A DNA stretch of 64,000 nucleotides from CAWALV01 sp963782965 (GTDB lineage Bacteria; Actinomycetota; Actinomycetes; Acidothermales; Acidothermaceae): NCBI GenBank assembly GCA_963782965.1, contig CAWALV010000006.1, positions 1,364,001 to 1,428,000 on the forward strand, in the 5' to 3' direction. The translations under genes and the position numbers were made by a program. Within the stretch, counting starts at the first letter, position 1, and the number at the start of each line of letters is the position of its first letter. This document shows, one piece after another, positions 1 through 8,589 of this stretch. Below the pieces are notes generated by a model. The model was not told where the DNA came from and made no database searches. It worked only from the letters and a program-made list of their open reading frames with translations.

Positions 1-611
1 GCTTGGGCGCGACGCTGCTCAGCGTGGTGGTCGGCGTCCTCGTCGGGTTGGTCACCGGCTTCTTCGGCGGCATCACCGACACGATCCTGGCCAGGATCAT
101 CGACGTCGTGCTCGCGATTCCCTATCTGCTCTTCGCCATCGCGCTCGCGTCGGTGATCGGCCACGTGAACATCTGGGTGGTCATCTTGGTGATCGGCGGC
201 TTCGGTTGGGGAGCGGTCGGCCGCGTGGTCCGGGGTCAGGTGTTGTCGATCCGAGAACGCGAGTACGTCGAAGCCGCCAGGTCGCTGGGTGCGAGCGACT
301 GGCGCATCCTGTTCATCGACATTCTGCCGAACGTGATCGCGCCTGCGATCGTGTACGCCACGCTGCTGTTGCCGGTGTCGATCGTGAGCGAGGCGGCGCT
401 GTCGTTCCTCGGAGTCGGCGTCCAGCCCCCGACCGCCGACTGGGGCGAGATGATCGCAACGTCCCAGACCTACGTCACGTCGGGGGTCGCATGGTGGTTC
501 TTGTTCTTCCCCGGCATGGCGCTCGTGGTCTTGACGCTGGCATTCAACATTCTCGGCGACTCCGTACGCGACGCATTCGACCCTCGCACTGACCGGCTGC
601 TGGCGAAGTAA
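1..611 (+). CDS. Oligopeptide/dipeptide ABC transporter permease, DppC/OppC type (5' truncated)
   Basis: Inner-membrane permease of a peptide or nickel-type ABC importer. The gene enters from the left edge, so its N terminus and first membrane segment are missing; the visible frame opens at base 3 and ends at TAA 609-611. About 200 residues remain with several hydrophobic segments and the cytoplasmic EAA loop (EYVEAARSLGASDWRILF), which docks on the ATPase. The C-terminal FLGVGVQPPTADWG stretch is typical of the C subunit of this family. The next permease starts 11 nt downstream on the same strand, so they are one operon. Substrate cannot be told from the sequence; binding protein and ATPases are outside the window or elsewhere. 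Confidence 0.93.
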   Translation, partial: LGATLLSVVVGVLVGLVTGFFGGITDTILARIIDVVLAIPYLLFAIALASVIGHVNIWVVILVIGGFGWGAVGRVVRGQVLSIREREYVEAARSLGASDWRILFIDILPNVIAPAIVYATLLLPVSIVSEAALSFLGVGVQPPTADWGEMIATSQTYVTSGVAWWFLFFPGMALVVLTLAFNILGDSVRDAFDPRTDRLLAK

Positions 612-622
612 GGCGACAGAAC

Positions 623-1588
623 ATGGTGCGGTTCCTGATCCGGCGGATCTCCCAGGGCGCGGTCGTGATGTTCCTCGTCACGATCGTGGTGTACCTGCTG
701 TTCTTCATGGGCAGCCCTGAGGCTGTTGCCCGCCGGCTGGCGGGGCGGAACGCGACACCCGACCTCGTCCAGCGGGTGTACCACAACCTCGGCCTGGACC
801 AACCGCTGTACAAGCAGTACGGAGAGTTCCTGTGGCGGCTGCTGCACGGCAACCTCGGCCATGACTACTACAACGGCGTGCCGGTCACGTCGGTGCTCAA
901 GCAGGCGGCGCCGATCACCGTGTCGCTAGTCCTTGGTGCGGCGGTGATCTGGGTCATCATGGGCGTGTCTTCCGGCGTCTACTCCAGCATCCGACCGCGT
1001 TCGAAGGCTGACCGCGGCTTCACCGCGCTGGCGCTCTTCTTCTTCTCGGTGCCGGTCTTCGTGCTCGGCCTGGCACTGATCTACATCTTCGCTTTCCTCT
1101 TCTCCACCAAGCTCAACATCGACTTCTTCCCGTTCGGCAGCTATGTCGGCTTCACCTCCGATCCCTTCGGCTGGTTCCAGCACCTGATCCTGCCCTGGTT
1201 CACGCTCGCGCTGATCAGTGCCGCGGTCTACACCAGGCTCAGCCGATCGTCGATGCTCGACGTGCTCGGTGAGGACTACATCCGCACCGCGCGTGCCAAG
1301 GGCCTGCCCGAGCGCCGAGTCGTGGTACGGCACGCACTGCGCGCGGCGATGACGCCGATCGTCACGCAGTTCGGCATCGACGTCGCCGTTGCCCTGGGCG
1401 GGGCCATTCTCACCGAGAGCGTCTTCGGCCTCCCAGGCCTCGGGTACGAGTCGGTGCACGCCATCAACAACCAGGACCTGCCCCTGATCGTCGGCATCGT
1501 GATCGTCGCCGCGGCCGCCGTGGTCGTGGCGAACATCCTCGTCGACATGCTGTACGCCGTCCTCGATCCGCGGGTGCGGCTCCACTAG
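623..1588 (+). CDS. Oligopeptide/dipeptide ABC transporter permease, DppB/OppB type
   Basis: 321-residue partner permease of the truncated upstream gene. It begins with the usual MVRFLIRRISQG N terminus of B subunits, has about six membrane segments, a periplasmic loop after TM1 with the GLDQPLYKQYGEFLWRLLHG signature, and the EAA motif (DYIRTARAKGLPERRVVVRH). Start ATG 623 follows the previous stop by 11 nt. The order C then B is the reverse of the common dppB-dppC order. The stop codon overlaps a 12-bp palindrome (GCACCCGGGTGC, 1588-1599). Family assignment is firm; the transported peptide is unknown. Confidence 0.94.
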   Translation: MVRFLIRRISQGAVVMFLVTIVVYLLFFMGSPEAVARRLAGRNATPDLVQRVYHNLGLDQPLYKQYGEFLWRLLHGNLGHDYYNGVPVTSVLKQAAPITVSLVLGAAVIWVIMGVSSGVYSSIRPRSKADRGFTALALFFFSVPVFVLGLALIYIFAFLFSTKLNIDFFPFGSYVGFTSDPFGWFQHLILPWFTLALISAAVYTRLSRSSMLDVLGEDYIRTARAKGLPERRVVVRHALRAAMTPIVTQFGIDVAVALGGAILTESVFGLPGLGYESVHAINNQDLPLIVGIVIVAAAAVVVANILVDMLYAVLDPRVRLH

Positions 1589-1654
1589 CACCCGGGTGCG
1601 TTATCCTGAGGTCCGGGCCTGACGCCCTGACCCCCCCGCCGCCGAGGAGCTGTC

Positions 1655-1882
1655 GTGATCGCCGCTTTGGAGATCGTCATCTCGGCTACAAGCCTGCTGC
1701 TCGTGGTGCTCGTCTTGTTGCACCGGGGGAAAGGTGGCGGCCTGTCCGACATGTTCGGCGGCGGCTTCACCTCCAACTTCGCGGGATCATCTGTCGTCGA
1801 GCGCAACCTCGACCGGTTGACGTTGATCACCGTGCTGGTCTGGATCGGGTCGATCATCGGCCTGCTTTTCATGTTCAAGTGA
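1655..1882 (+). CDS. secG: Preprotein translocase subunit SecG
   Basis: 75-residue membrane subunit of the SecYEG channel. Two hydrophobic helices (about residues 5-22 and 54-73) flank the conserved cytosolic loop with HRGKGGGLSDMFGGG. GTG start at 1655 is preceded by GAGGAG at 1643-1648. A TATCCT hexamer at about 1602-1607 could be its -10 element. In actinobacteria secG normally follows tpiA; here the upstream neighbours are peptide permeases, while the downstream neighbour rbpA is as expected from Streptomyces. Confidence 0.95.
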   Translation: MIAALEIVISATSLLLVVLVLLHRGKGGGLSDMFGGGFTSNFAGSSVVERNLDRLTLITVLVWIGSIIGLLFMFK

Positions 1883-1988
1883 CCTTCCGTTTTCTGCGCG
1901 TGTCGCGACGGCGACCCGCCTTACACTCCTGACAGCACGGAGTCCCGCCGCCAGCGGTGGGCTGACAGCTCGAGCAAGGAGACATCTC

Positions 1989-2339
1989 GTGGCAGGTGGC
2001 AACGCGATCCGCGGCAGCCGAGTCGGTGCCGGGCCGATGGGTGAGGCCGAGCGTGGGGAAGCCGCCCCGCGGCGCCGCATCTCTTTCTGGTGCACCAACG
2101 GGCACGAGACCCGCCCGTCTTTCGCCGCCGACGCTGCGTTGCCGGAGTCGTGGGACTGCCCTCGGTGCGGGTTGCCCGCCGGTCCCGACCGCGAGACACC
2201 GCCCAACGCACCGCGCACGGAGCCGTACAAGACGCACCTCGCCTACGTTCGCGAGCGCCGCAACGACGCCGACGGCGAAGCGATCCTCGCCGAAGCACTG
2301 GAGCGGTTGCGCAGCTCCAAGGTCTATCCGCGCCTCTAG
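1989..2339 (+). CDS. rbpA: RNA polymerase-binding protein RbpA
   Basis: 116-residue actinobacterial transcription factor that binds RNA polymerase and group I/II sigma factors and stabilises open complexes. The N terminus GNAIRGSRVGAGPMGEAERG matches the family core; a zinc-ribbon-like site is visible (CTNGHE near residue 35 and CPRC near residue 58), followed by the sigma-binding helix region THLAYVRERR. GTG start 1989 has AAGGAG at 1976-1981. A TACACT hexamer at 1922-1927 may be the -10. It lies between secG and the pentose-phosphate operon as in Streptomyces. It ends with VYPRL, slightly different from model family members. Confidence 0.95.
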   Translation: MAGGNAIRGSRVGAGPMGEAERGEAAPRRRISFWCTNGHETRPSFAADAALPESWDCPRCGLPAGPDRETPPNAPRTEPYKTHLAYVRERRNDADGEAILAEALERLRSSKVYPRL

Positions 2340-2379
2340 GCGGTAGCGCGGGTTCGCGAACCGCGGATTCGCCGTCGCG

Positions 2380-3156
2380 TCAGGGCGACGCGATACGAGA
2401 CAGCCCGCGCACGTGCACTGCCGCGGCCGCGTCGAGCAGCCACAGCGTGCGCTGCCGGCCGCGCACACCCGCGGCGGGCACCTCCATGTCGCCGGCCCCG
2501 GCGATGGCCATGCTGACCGCCGGTGCCTTCTCGGCGCCGGCCGCGACGAGCCACACCTCATGCGCCGCCCGGATCGCCGGAAACGTGAGGGACAGTCGGG
2601 TCGGCGGCGGCTTCGGCGCGCCCCGAACCGCGACCACCGGCCGCTCGTCGTACAGCGCGGGCATCCCGGGGAAGAGCGAGGCGACGTGGCCGTCCTCGCC
2701 GACGCCCAGCAGGAGGATGTCGAAGCTCGGCACCGGACCGTGGTCCTCGGGCAGCGTGGCAGCCAACAGCTCCTCGGCGTAGCGGGCAGCGGCTTCCTCC
2801 GGCTCCATGCCGGCGTCGGAGGCGGGCATCGAGTGCACGTGGGCGGGATCGATCGGCATGCGGTCGAGCAACGCCGCGCGCGCCGCCACGTCGTTGCGGT
2901 CGGTGTGACCGGCCGGAACGAACCGTTCGTCGCCCCACCACACGTCGAGGTGATGCCAGTCGATCGCATCGCGGGCCGGGGTGGCGGCGAGCTCCTCCAG
3001 AACGGCGGTGCCGATGCGACCGCCGGTGAGGACGACGTGTGCGTGCCCGCGGGCAGCCTGGGCATCGACGAGTCGGGTGACGAGCCGGGCCGCGGCCGCG
3101 CGGGCGAGCAGCACCGCGTCACGATGGACGACGACCTCGGGCGCTCCCGGCGTCAC
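2380..3156 (-). CDS. pgl: 6-phosphogluconolactonase (DevB type)
   Basis: 258-residue cytosolic enzyme hydrolysing 6-phosphoglucono-delta-lactone, second step of the oxidative pentose-phosphate pathway. Family motifs are visible: TGGRIG near residue 45, WWGDERFVP near residue 73 and GVGEDGHVASLFPG near residue 150. The ATG at 3156-3154 overlaps the opcA stop (ATGA), so translation is probably coupled. It is the last gene of the tkt-tal-pgi-zwf-opcA-pgl operon and is convergent with rbpA, 40 nt away. Confidence 0.95.
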   Translation of the reverse strand: MTPGAPEVVVHRDAVLLARAAAARLVTRLVDAQAARGHAHVVLTGGRIGTAVLEELAATPARDAIDWHHLDVWWGDERFVPAGHTDRNDVAARAALLDRMPIDPAHVHSMPASDAGMEPEEAAARYAEELLAATLPEDHGPVPSFDILLLGVGEDGHVASLFPGMPALYDERPVVAVRGAPKPPPTRLSLTFPAIRAAHEVWLVAAGAEKAPAVSMAIAGAGDMEVPAAGVRGRQRTLWLLDAAAAVHVRGLSRIASP

Positions 3157-4217
3157 GTCGTCGCCTTGCGGGCAGCAGCCTTGCGGGCCGGTGCTTTACG
3201 GGCCGGTGCTTTACGGGCAGCAGCCTTGCGGGCCGGGGCTTTACGGCTGGCCGCGGTCTTTCGCTCCGCCGGTGCTGCCTTGCTGTCGGTGCCGGCCTGC
3301 GCCGCCTCAACCGGCATCCCGCAGATCTGGGCGATCGTCTCGTTGTAGACGTCGTCGGGGTCGAGCCGGCGCATCTCCTCCGCCAGGAGCTCCTCCGTCG
3401 AGCGGCGGGGAAGGGTGACCCGCCGCTTCGGATGACCGGTTCGGTCCAACGTGGCCAGCCGGCCATCGGGGCGGGTCACCGCAATCTCGCTGCGCTGAGT
3501 GAACAGGCGAACATCGGTGATGCCCGGGCCTCGGGTCGTCTTTCGCCCGACCGGCACCTCGAGCTTCAACTCGAGCCAGGCGGCGAGCAGTTCGGCGCTC
3601 GGGTTGTTGCGTGCCGCGCCGACCTCCGCCCCGGTGATGGCGTCGAACGGCTGATCCAGCGCCGCCGCCAACAGGGTGCGCCAGGGTGTGAGCCTGGTCC
3701 AGGCGAAGTCGGTGTCTCCCGGCGAGTGGCCCGCACCCCGACCGCGCAACGCGGCCATCGGGTTGCGGGTGGCAGCGGCGTCGGTGACGCGGCGTTGGGC
3801 GAGCAGGCCGACCGGGTCCTGCCCGGGCTGGGCCGGGCCGCCCCCTGGCCACCACACCACCACAGGCGCGTCGGGAAGCAGCAGCGGCAACACCACCGAC
3901 TCGGCATGGTTGCGCAGCGGCCCGTACACCCGCAGCACGATGATCTCCGCGAGAGACGCCTCCTCGCCCACGCGGATCTCGGCATCGAGTCTGGCCGCGT
4001 TCCGGTTGCCCGTCCGCCGGATCACGGTGACGATGCGGCAGGGGTGTTCGCGAGCAGCACCGATGGCGGCATGCAAGGCGTCGTAGTGCTGCGCCTCATC
4101 GACATCGATGACCAGGGTCAGCACCATGCCGAGCGCCGCCGTGCCGGACTTGTGGCGCGCCTGGGTGAGGGCGGCCAGAATCGCCGCCGACTTGGTGTCG
4201 GTCAGGTCGCGGTTCAC
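3153..4217 (-). CDS. opcA: Glucose-6-phosphate dehydrogenase assembly protein OpcA, with histone-like basic tail
   Basis: 354-residue protein required for assembly/activity of actinobacterial Zwf. The OpcA domain fills residues 1 to about 315 (RVYGPLRNHAESVVLPLLLP, VVWWPGGGP). The last ~40 residues are unusual: tandem KAPAR/KAAAR pentapeptides rich in lysine, arginine and alanine, resembling histone H1-like tails of actinobacterial nucleoid proteins. The tail is in frame and inside the gene, encoded by the 15-bp repeat at 3163-3246. GTG start 4217 overlaps the zwf stop (GTGA). Lacking the tail, the protein has ordinary family length. Function of the tail is unknown. Confidence 0.93.
   Translation of the reverse strand: MNRDLTDTKSAAILAALTQARHKSGTAALGMVLTLVIDVDEAQHYDALHAAIGAAREHPCRIVTVIRRTGNRNAARLDAEIRVGEEASLAEIIVLRVYGPLRNHAESVVLPLLLPDAPVVVWWPGGGPAQPGQDPVGLLAQRRVTDAAATRNPMAALRGRGAGHSPGDTDFAWTRLTPWRTLLAAALDQPFDAITGAEVGAARNNPSAELLAAWLELKLEVPVGRKTTRGPGITDVRLFTQRSEIAVTRPDGRLATLDRTGHPKRRVTLPRRSTEELLAEEMRRLDPDDVYNETIAQICGMPVEAAQAGTDSKAAPAERKTAASRKAPARKAAARKAPARKAPARKAAARKATT
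3163..3246 (-). repeat. 15-bp tandem repeat encoding the KAPAR/KAAAR tail of OpcA
   Basis: On the plus strand the unit alternates GGGCAGCAGCCTTGC and GGGCCGGTGCTTTAC through about six copies. Codon choice differs between copies, so the peptide repeat is better preserved than an exact DNA repeat would be, but copies are still close enough for slippage. Confidence 0.85.
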
Positions 4218-5758
4218 GGTCGCCGCCAGGTGCGGCCGTCACGGGCCAGCATCTCGTGGGACGACGCCGGGCCCCAGCCTCCCGAGTCGTACTGCTCGGG
4301 CCGGCCGGTCGATGCCCAGAAGTCCTCGATCGGGTCGAGGATCTCCCAGGAACGTTCGACCTCCTCGTGGCGGGGGAAGAGCGGCGGGTCGCCGAGGAGG
4401 ACGTCGAGCAGCAACCGCTCGTACGCCTCCGGGCTCGACTCCGTGAACGATTCGCCGTACGCGAAGTCCATGTTCACGTCGCGCACCTCCATGGAGGGTC
4501 CGGGCACCTTGGAGCCGAACCGTAAGGTGACGCCTTCGTCGGGCTGGATGCGGATGACCAGGGCGTTGTGCCCGAGTTCCTCGGTAGCGGTCTCGGTGAA
4601 CGGCAGGTGCGGCGCCCGCTGGAACACCAGGGCGACCTCGGTCACCCGCCGGCCGAGTCGTTTGCCGGCCCGCAGGTAGAACGGGACGCCGGCCCAGCGG
4701 CGGGTGTCGACCTCGAGCCGGATCGCGGCGAAGGTCTCGGTCCGGGAGTCGTTCGGGATGCCGTCCTCTTCGAGGTAGCCCCGCACCTTGTCACCGCCCT
4801 GCCAGCCGGCGGCGTATTGGCCGCGGGCTGTGCCGAGCGCGAGATCTGCTGGCAGCCGGACGGCGGAGAGCACCTTCGTCTTCTCTTGGCGAAGCGCGTG
4901 AGCTTCGAAGCTGACGGGCTCTTCCATGGCGGTCAGCGCCAGCAGTTGCAGCAGGTGGTTTTGGATGACGTCGCGCGCTGCGCCGATGCCGTCGTAGTAC
5001 CCGGCCCGCCCGCCGATGCCGATGTCTTCGGCCATCGTGATCTGCACATGGTCGACGTACGACCTGTTCCAGACAGGTTCGTAGAGGGTGTTGGCGAATC
5101 GCAGGGCCAGGATGTTTTGGACGGTCTCCTTGCCGAGGTAATGGTCGATCCGGAACACCGACTCCGGCGGGAACACCTCGCTCAACATCTCGTTGAGCTG
5201 ACGTGCGGTCTCGAGGTCGTGCCCGAACGGCTTCTCGACGACGACCCGCCGCCAGGCGTTGCCCTCGCTCGCCGACAAACCAGACCGCTTCAGTTGCTGT
5301 ACGACGTCGGGGAAGAACTTCGGCGGTATCGAGAGGTAGAAGGCGTGGTTGCCGCCCGTGCCCCGTACGCGATCGAGGTCGTAGATGGTGCGGGCGAGGG
5401 TGTCGAAGGCCTCGTCGTCACCGAAGTCGCCGGGGACGAAACGAAAGCCCTCGGCGAGCTGGTCCCACACCTCTTCGCGAAACGGCGTCCGGGAGTATTC
5501 CTTGACGGCGTCGTGGACGACCTGGGCGAAATCCTCGTCGGCCCAGTCGCGGCGGGCGAAGCCGACGAGAGCGAACCCGGGCGGCAGGAGCCCACGGTTG
5601 GCCAGGTCGTAGATCGCCGGCATCAACTTCTTGCGTGACAGGTCGCCGGTCACGCCGAAGAGCACCAGCCCGCACGGGCCGGCGACGCGAGGCAGCCGCC
5701 GGTCGCGCGGGTCGCGCAGCGGGTTCGGCAGGACCGGTACCCCGGAGACCTGTGTCAC
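4214..5758 (-). CDS. zwf: Glucose-6-phosphate 1-dehydrogenase
   Basis: 514-residue enzyme oxidising glucose 6-phosphate to 6-phosphogluconolactone with NADP+. Nucleotide-binding motif GVTGDLSRKK at residues 35-44, EKPFGHD at 175-181 and the substrate/active-site motif RIDHYLGKE at 203-211 are all intact. GTG start 5758 overlaps the pgi stop (GTGA), and its own stop overlaps the opcA start. It acts with OpcA, encoded next. Length and motifs are standard. Confidence 0.97.
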   Translation of the reverse strand: MTQVSGVPVLPNPLRDPRDRRLPRVAGPCGLVLFGVTGDLSRKKLMPAIYDLANRGLLPPGFALVGFARRDWADEDFAQVVHDAVKEYSRTPFREEVWDQLAEGFRFVPGDFGDDEAFDTLARTIYDLDRVRGTGGNHAFYLSIPPKFFPDVVQQLKRSGLSASEGNAWRRVVVEKPFGHDLETARQLNEMLSEVFPPESVFRIDHYLGKETVQNILALRFANTLYEPVWNRSYVDHVQITMAEDIGIGGRAGYYDGIGAARDVIQNHLLQLLALTAMEEPVSFEAHALRQEKTKVLSAVRLPADLALGTARGQYAAGWQGGDKVRGYLEEDGIPNDSRTETFAAIRLEVDTRRWAGVPFYLRAGKRLGRRVTEVALVFQRAPHLPFTETATEELGHNALVIRIQPDEGVTLRFGSKVPGPSMEVRDVNMDFAYGESFTESSPEAYERLLLDVLLGDPPLFPRHEEVERSWEILDPIEDFWASTGRPEQYDSGGWGPASSHEMLARDGRTWRRP

Positions 5759-7419
5759 GGGCGCTCGCCGGCTGCATCGAGAAGCTGCTGGATGCCTTGC
5801 GTGCGATCCAGCAGGTGCAACCGCAACACCGGCCTGCCGCGCTGCTGGAGTGCGCGGAGATCTCCCAGGGCTTGCGCCATCTGGAGCCGACCGAACGTGA
5901 ACGGGCGACCTGGTACCTGCAGGTCGTGCTCGATCGCGCCGGTCACCTGGAGGAACGCGCCGTGTTGCGGCCCGCCCTTGTGGTACTGACCGGTCGAGTG
6001 CAGGAATCGTGGCGCCCAGCCGAACGTCACCGCCCGTGTGGTGCGGCGGGCGAGCAGCTTGCGAGTCAGCGCGGCGGCCGAATCGGCGTGGCGGTCGAGG
6101 TAGGCCATGACGGCGAGGTAGCCGGGGGAGTCCTCGTCGTCCGGAACGGCGTGGAGTAGCGCGCTCACAGCGCCCCCGGCGGTGTGGGCGCCGCCGAGCA
6201 GGATGGGATCGTCGGTGTACACGGCGATCGCTCCGTCGGTGAAGACCGGCCGCCCTTCCGGCAGCGGCCCGTCCCCCGCGTCGGCCAGGATGCGGTTCGT
6301 GTTGTCCTTCGATTCCTGCACGTTCGGCTGGTCGAAGGGGTCGATGCCGAGCACGCGACCGGCAATGGCGGTGGCGTACTCCCAGGCGAGGAACTGCCCG
6401 CCGAGGGTGCCGGAGACCGTGACGCCGTCGATGTTCAGATGCGAGCCGAGGGTGACGAGCAAGCGGTCGGGCGCGCCGGTGAAGTCGTCGGCGTCGACCT
6501 CTTCGACGACGACGGGCAGCAGCCCGGTGCCGGCCTTGCCGGTGGATTCGGCGAGAAGCTGTTCCGCCCAGTCGGCGAACCCCGGGTGACGCGATCCGAA
6601 GTCGGCGAAGTAGATCTTGTCGCGACCGTGACGGGCGACGCCACCGAGGAGTGCACCCAGCACGAGGCCCGGATTGTCGACGTCACCGGAGAGCGCCGGA
6701 AGCAGCGCGCTGGCGTCGTCGAGCAGCCCGGCGACGTCGACACCGGCCAGCGCGCTCGGCACGAGGCCGAACGCCGTCAGCGCGCTGTAGCGGCCACCGA
6801 CGTTCGGGTCGGCGAGGAACACCCGGTAACCGGCGTCTCGTGCCGTCTTCTCCAAGGGTGAGCCGGGATCGGTGACGACGACGATGCGCTGCGCCGGATC
6901 GATGCCGGCGAGCCGGAACGCTTCTTCGTAGACGCGCCGGTGACTGTCGGTCTCGATCGTGCCCCCGCTCTTGCTCGACACGACGAGCAGGGTGCGTTCG
7001 AGCCGGTCGCCCAGCGCATCGCCGATCTGACCCGGATCGGTGGTGTCGAGAACCGTGAGGTTCACCCCGGCGGTCGCGGCGATGACCTCGGGTGCAAGTG
7101 ACGAGCCACCCATGCCGGCGAGCACGACGTGGTCGAGGCCGGCGGCATGCAGCGAGTGGTGGAGCTCGACCAGCTCGGTCAGATACTGCCGCGACGTCGT
7201 CGGCAGGTCGAGCCAACCCAGACGCACCGACGCCTCGTGCTCGGCGTCGGGCCCCCAGAGGGTCGCGTCCTTGCCGGCGAGCTTGGCCGCGACGCCGTCG
7301 TCGACGAGCTCCTGAAGCACGGCCCGAGTGGTCGTATGAAGGTCACCACCGGTGAGCGAGACGTTGACCCCGCCCGCTTCCGTCGAACTGCGATGGTTGA
7401 GCGAGGGGTTCAGCGACAT
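5755..7419 (-). CDS. pgi: Glucose-6-phosphate isomerase
   Basis: 554-residue isomerase interconverting glucose 6-phosphate and fructose 6-phosphate. It carries the sugar-phosphate-binding SKSGGTIET motif (around residue 150) and a C-terminal region that matches the actinobacterial operon-encoded form rather than classical E. coli Pgi (HSTGQYHKGGP in place of the longer classic signature). ATG at 7419-7417 lies 3 nt after the tal stop. Inclusion within the pentose-phosphate operon suggests recycling of fructose 6-phosphate back to glucose 6-phosphate for NADPH production. Confidence 0.93.
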   Translation of the reverse strand: MSLNPSLNHRSSTEAGGVNVSLTGGDLHTTTRAVLQELVDDGVAAKLAGKDATLWGPDAEHEASVRLGWLDLPTTSRQYLTELVELHHSLHAAGLDHVVLAGMGGSSLAPEVIAATAGVNLTVLDTTDPGQIGDALGDRLERTLLVVSSKSGGTIETDSHRRVYEEAFRLAGIDPAQRIVVVTDPGSPLEKTARDAGYRVFLADPNVGGRYSALTAFGLVPSALAGVDVAGLLDDASALLPALSGDVDNPGLVLGALLGGVARHGRDKIYFADFGSRHPGFADWAEQLLAESTGKAGTGLLPVVVEEVDADDFTGAPDRLLVTLGSHLNIDGVTVSGTLGGQFLAWEYATAIAGRVLGIDPFDQPNVQESKDNTNRILADAGDGPLPEGRPVFTDGAIAVYTDDPILLGGAHTAGGAVSALLHAVPDDEDSPGYLAVMAYLDRHADSAAALTRKLLARRTTRAVTFGWAPRFLHSTGQYHKGGPQHGAFLQVTGAIEHDLQVPGRPFTFGRLQMAQALGDLRALQQRGRPVLRLHLLDRTQGIQQLLDAAGERP

Positions 7420-7422
7420 CGC

Positions 7423-8535
7423 TCAGCCCTTCTTCTTGCGGTCGAGTTCTTGCGACACCGTCGCGATCAGCTCGACCCAGGACGCCTCGAACTTCTCGAC
7501 ACCTTCGCGCTCGAGCGTCTCGACCACATCGTCGTAGCTGATGCCGAGAGCTTCCAGCCCGTCGAGCACCGACCTGGCGTCGGCGTAGTTGCCGCGCACG
7601 CTGTCGCTGGGGATCGCCCCGTGGTCGAAGGTCGCCTGCAATGTTGACTCCGGCATCGTGTTGACCGTGCCGGGTGCGACCAGCTCGGTCACGTAGATCG
7701 TGTCGGGCAGCGACGGGTCCTTGGTCGACGTCGATGCCCATAGCGGCCGCTGCGGCTTCGCGCCGACTGCGGCGAGCTGCTGCCAACGGGCTGAGGCGAA
7801 CTTCTCCTCGTAGAGCTGGTAGGCGAGACGGGCGTTGGCGATCGCGGCCTTCGCTTTGAGCTCGCTCGCTTTGGCGCCGCCGATCTTCTCGAGCCGCTTG
7901 TCGACCTCGGTGTCGACTCGCGAGACGAAGAACGACGCGACCGAACCGAGCTTGCTCACGTCGTGGCCGGCCTTCAATGCACGTTCCATGCCGTCGAAGA
8001 ACGCGTCGATGACCGCGGCGTAGCGCTCGAGCGAGAAGATCAGCGTGACGTTGACGCTGATGCCTTCGGCAAGGGCTTGCGAGATCGCCGGGAGACCCTC
8101 GACGGTCGCGGGAATCTTGATGTAGAGGTTGGGTCGATCGACCAGCCACCACAACGCGCGTGCCTCGGCCGTCGTCTTGGCGGTGTCGTGCGCGATGCGC
8201 GGGTCGACCTCGATGGAGACCCGGCCGTCGACGGTGTTCGACGCATCGTAGGCAACGCGCAAGATGTCACAGGCCCATCGCACGTCGTACGCGGTGATGG
8301 CGCGCAGGGCCTCGCCGACGTCGACACCTCGGACGGCGAGGTCGCCGATCTGCGGGTCGTAGGAGTCGCTCGCCGAGATCGCCTTCGCGAAGATCGTCGG
8401 GTTGGTCGTCACGCCCACCACGTGGCGGTCGCGCACGAGGTCGCCGAGGTTGCCGGTGCGCAACCGGTCACGGCTGATGTCGTCGATCCAGATCGAGACT
8501 CCGGCGCCCGAGAGCTGAGCCAGTGGGTCACCCAT
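7423..8535 (-). CDS. tal: Transaldolase
   Basis: About 370-residue transaldolase of the actinobacterial type, transferring a dihydroxyacetone unit in the non-oxidative pentose-phosphate pathway. TNPTIF at residues 44-49 and the Schiff-base lysine K140 in LYIKIPAT are present. The start at ATG 8535 is chosen because GAAGGAG sits 7 nt upstream on the minus strand; an in-frame start six codons earlier has no such site. Located 54 nt after tkt and 3 nt before pgi. Confidence 0.95.
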   Translation of the reverse strand: MGDPLAQLSGAGVSIWIDDISRDRLRTGNLGDLVRDRHVVGVTTNPTIFAKAISASDSYDPQIGDLAVRGVDVGEALRAITAYDVRWACDILRVAYDASNTVDGRVSIEVDPRIAHDTAKTTAEARALWWLVDRPNLYIKIPATVEGLPAISQALAEGISVNVTLIFSLERYAAVIDAFFDGMERALKAGHDVSKLGSVASFFVSRVDTEVDKRLEKIGGAKASELKAKAAIANARLAYQLYEEKFASARWQQLAAVGAKPQRPLWASTSTKDPSLPDTIYVTELVAPGTVNTMPESTLQATFDHGAIPSDSVRGNYADARSVLDGLEALGISYDDVVETLEREGVEKFEASWVELIATVSQELDRKKKG

Positions 8536-8589
8536 GCTGTTTCTCCTTCGCACCCGTGGGATCGCGTTGCTGCCGTCAGTTGCCTGCCG

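Noticed and set aside
1588..1599. 12-bp palindrome at the dppB stop as terminator or operator
   Set aside because: Too short for a terminator, no U-tract; GC-rich palindromes of this size are expected by chance.
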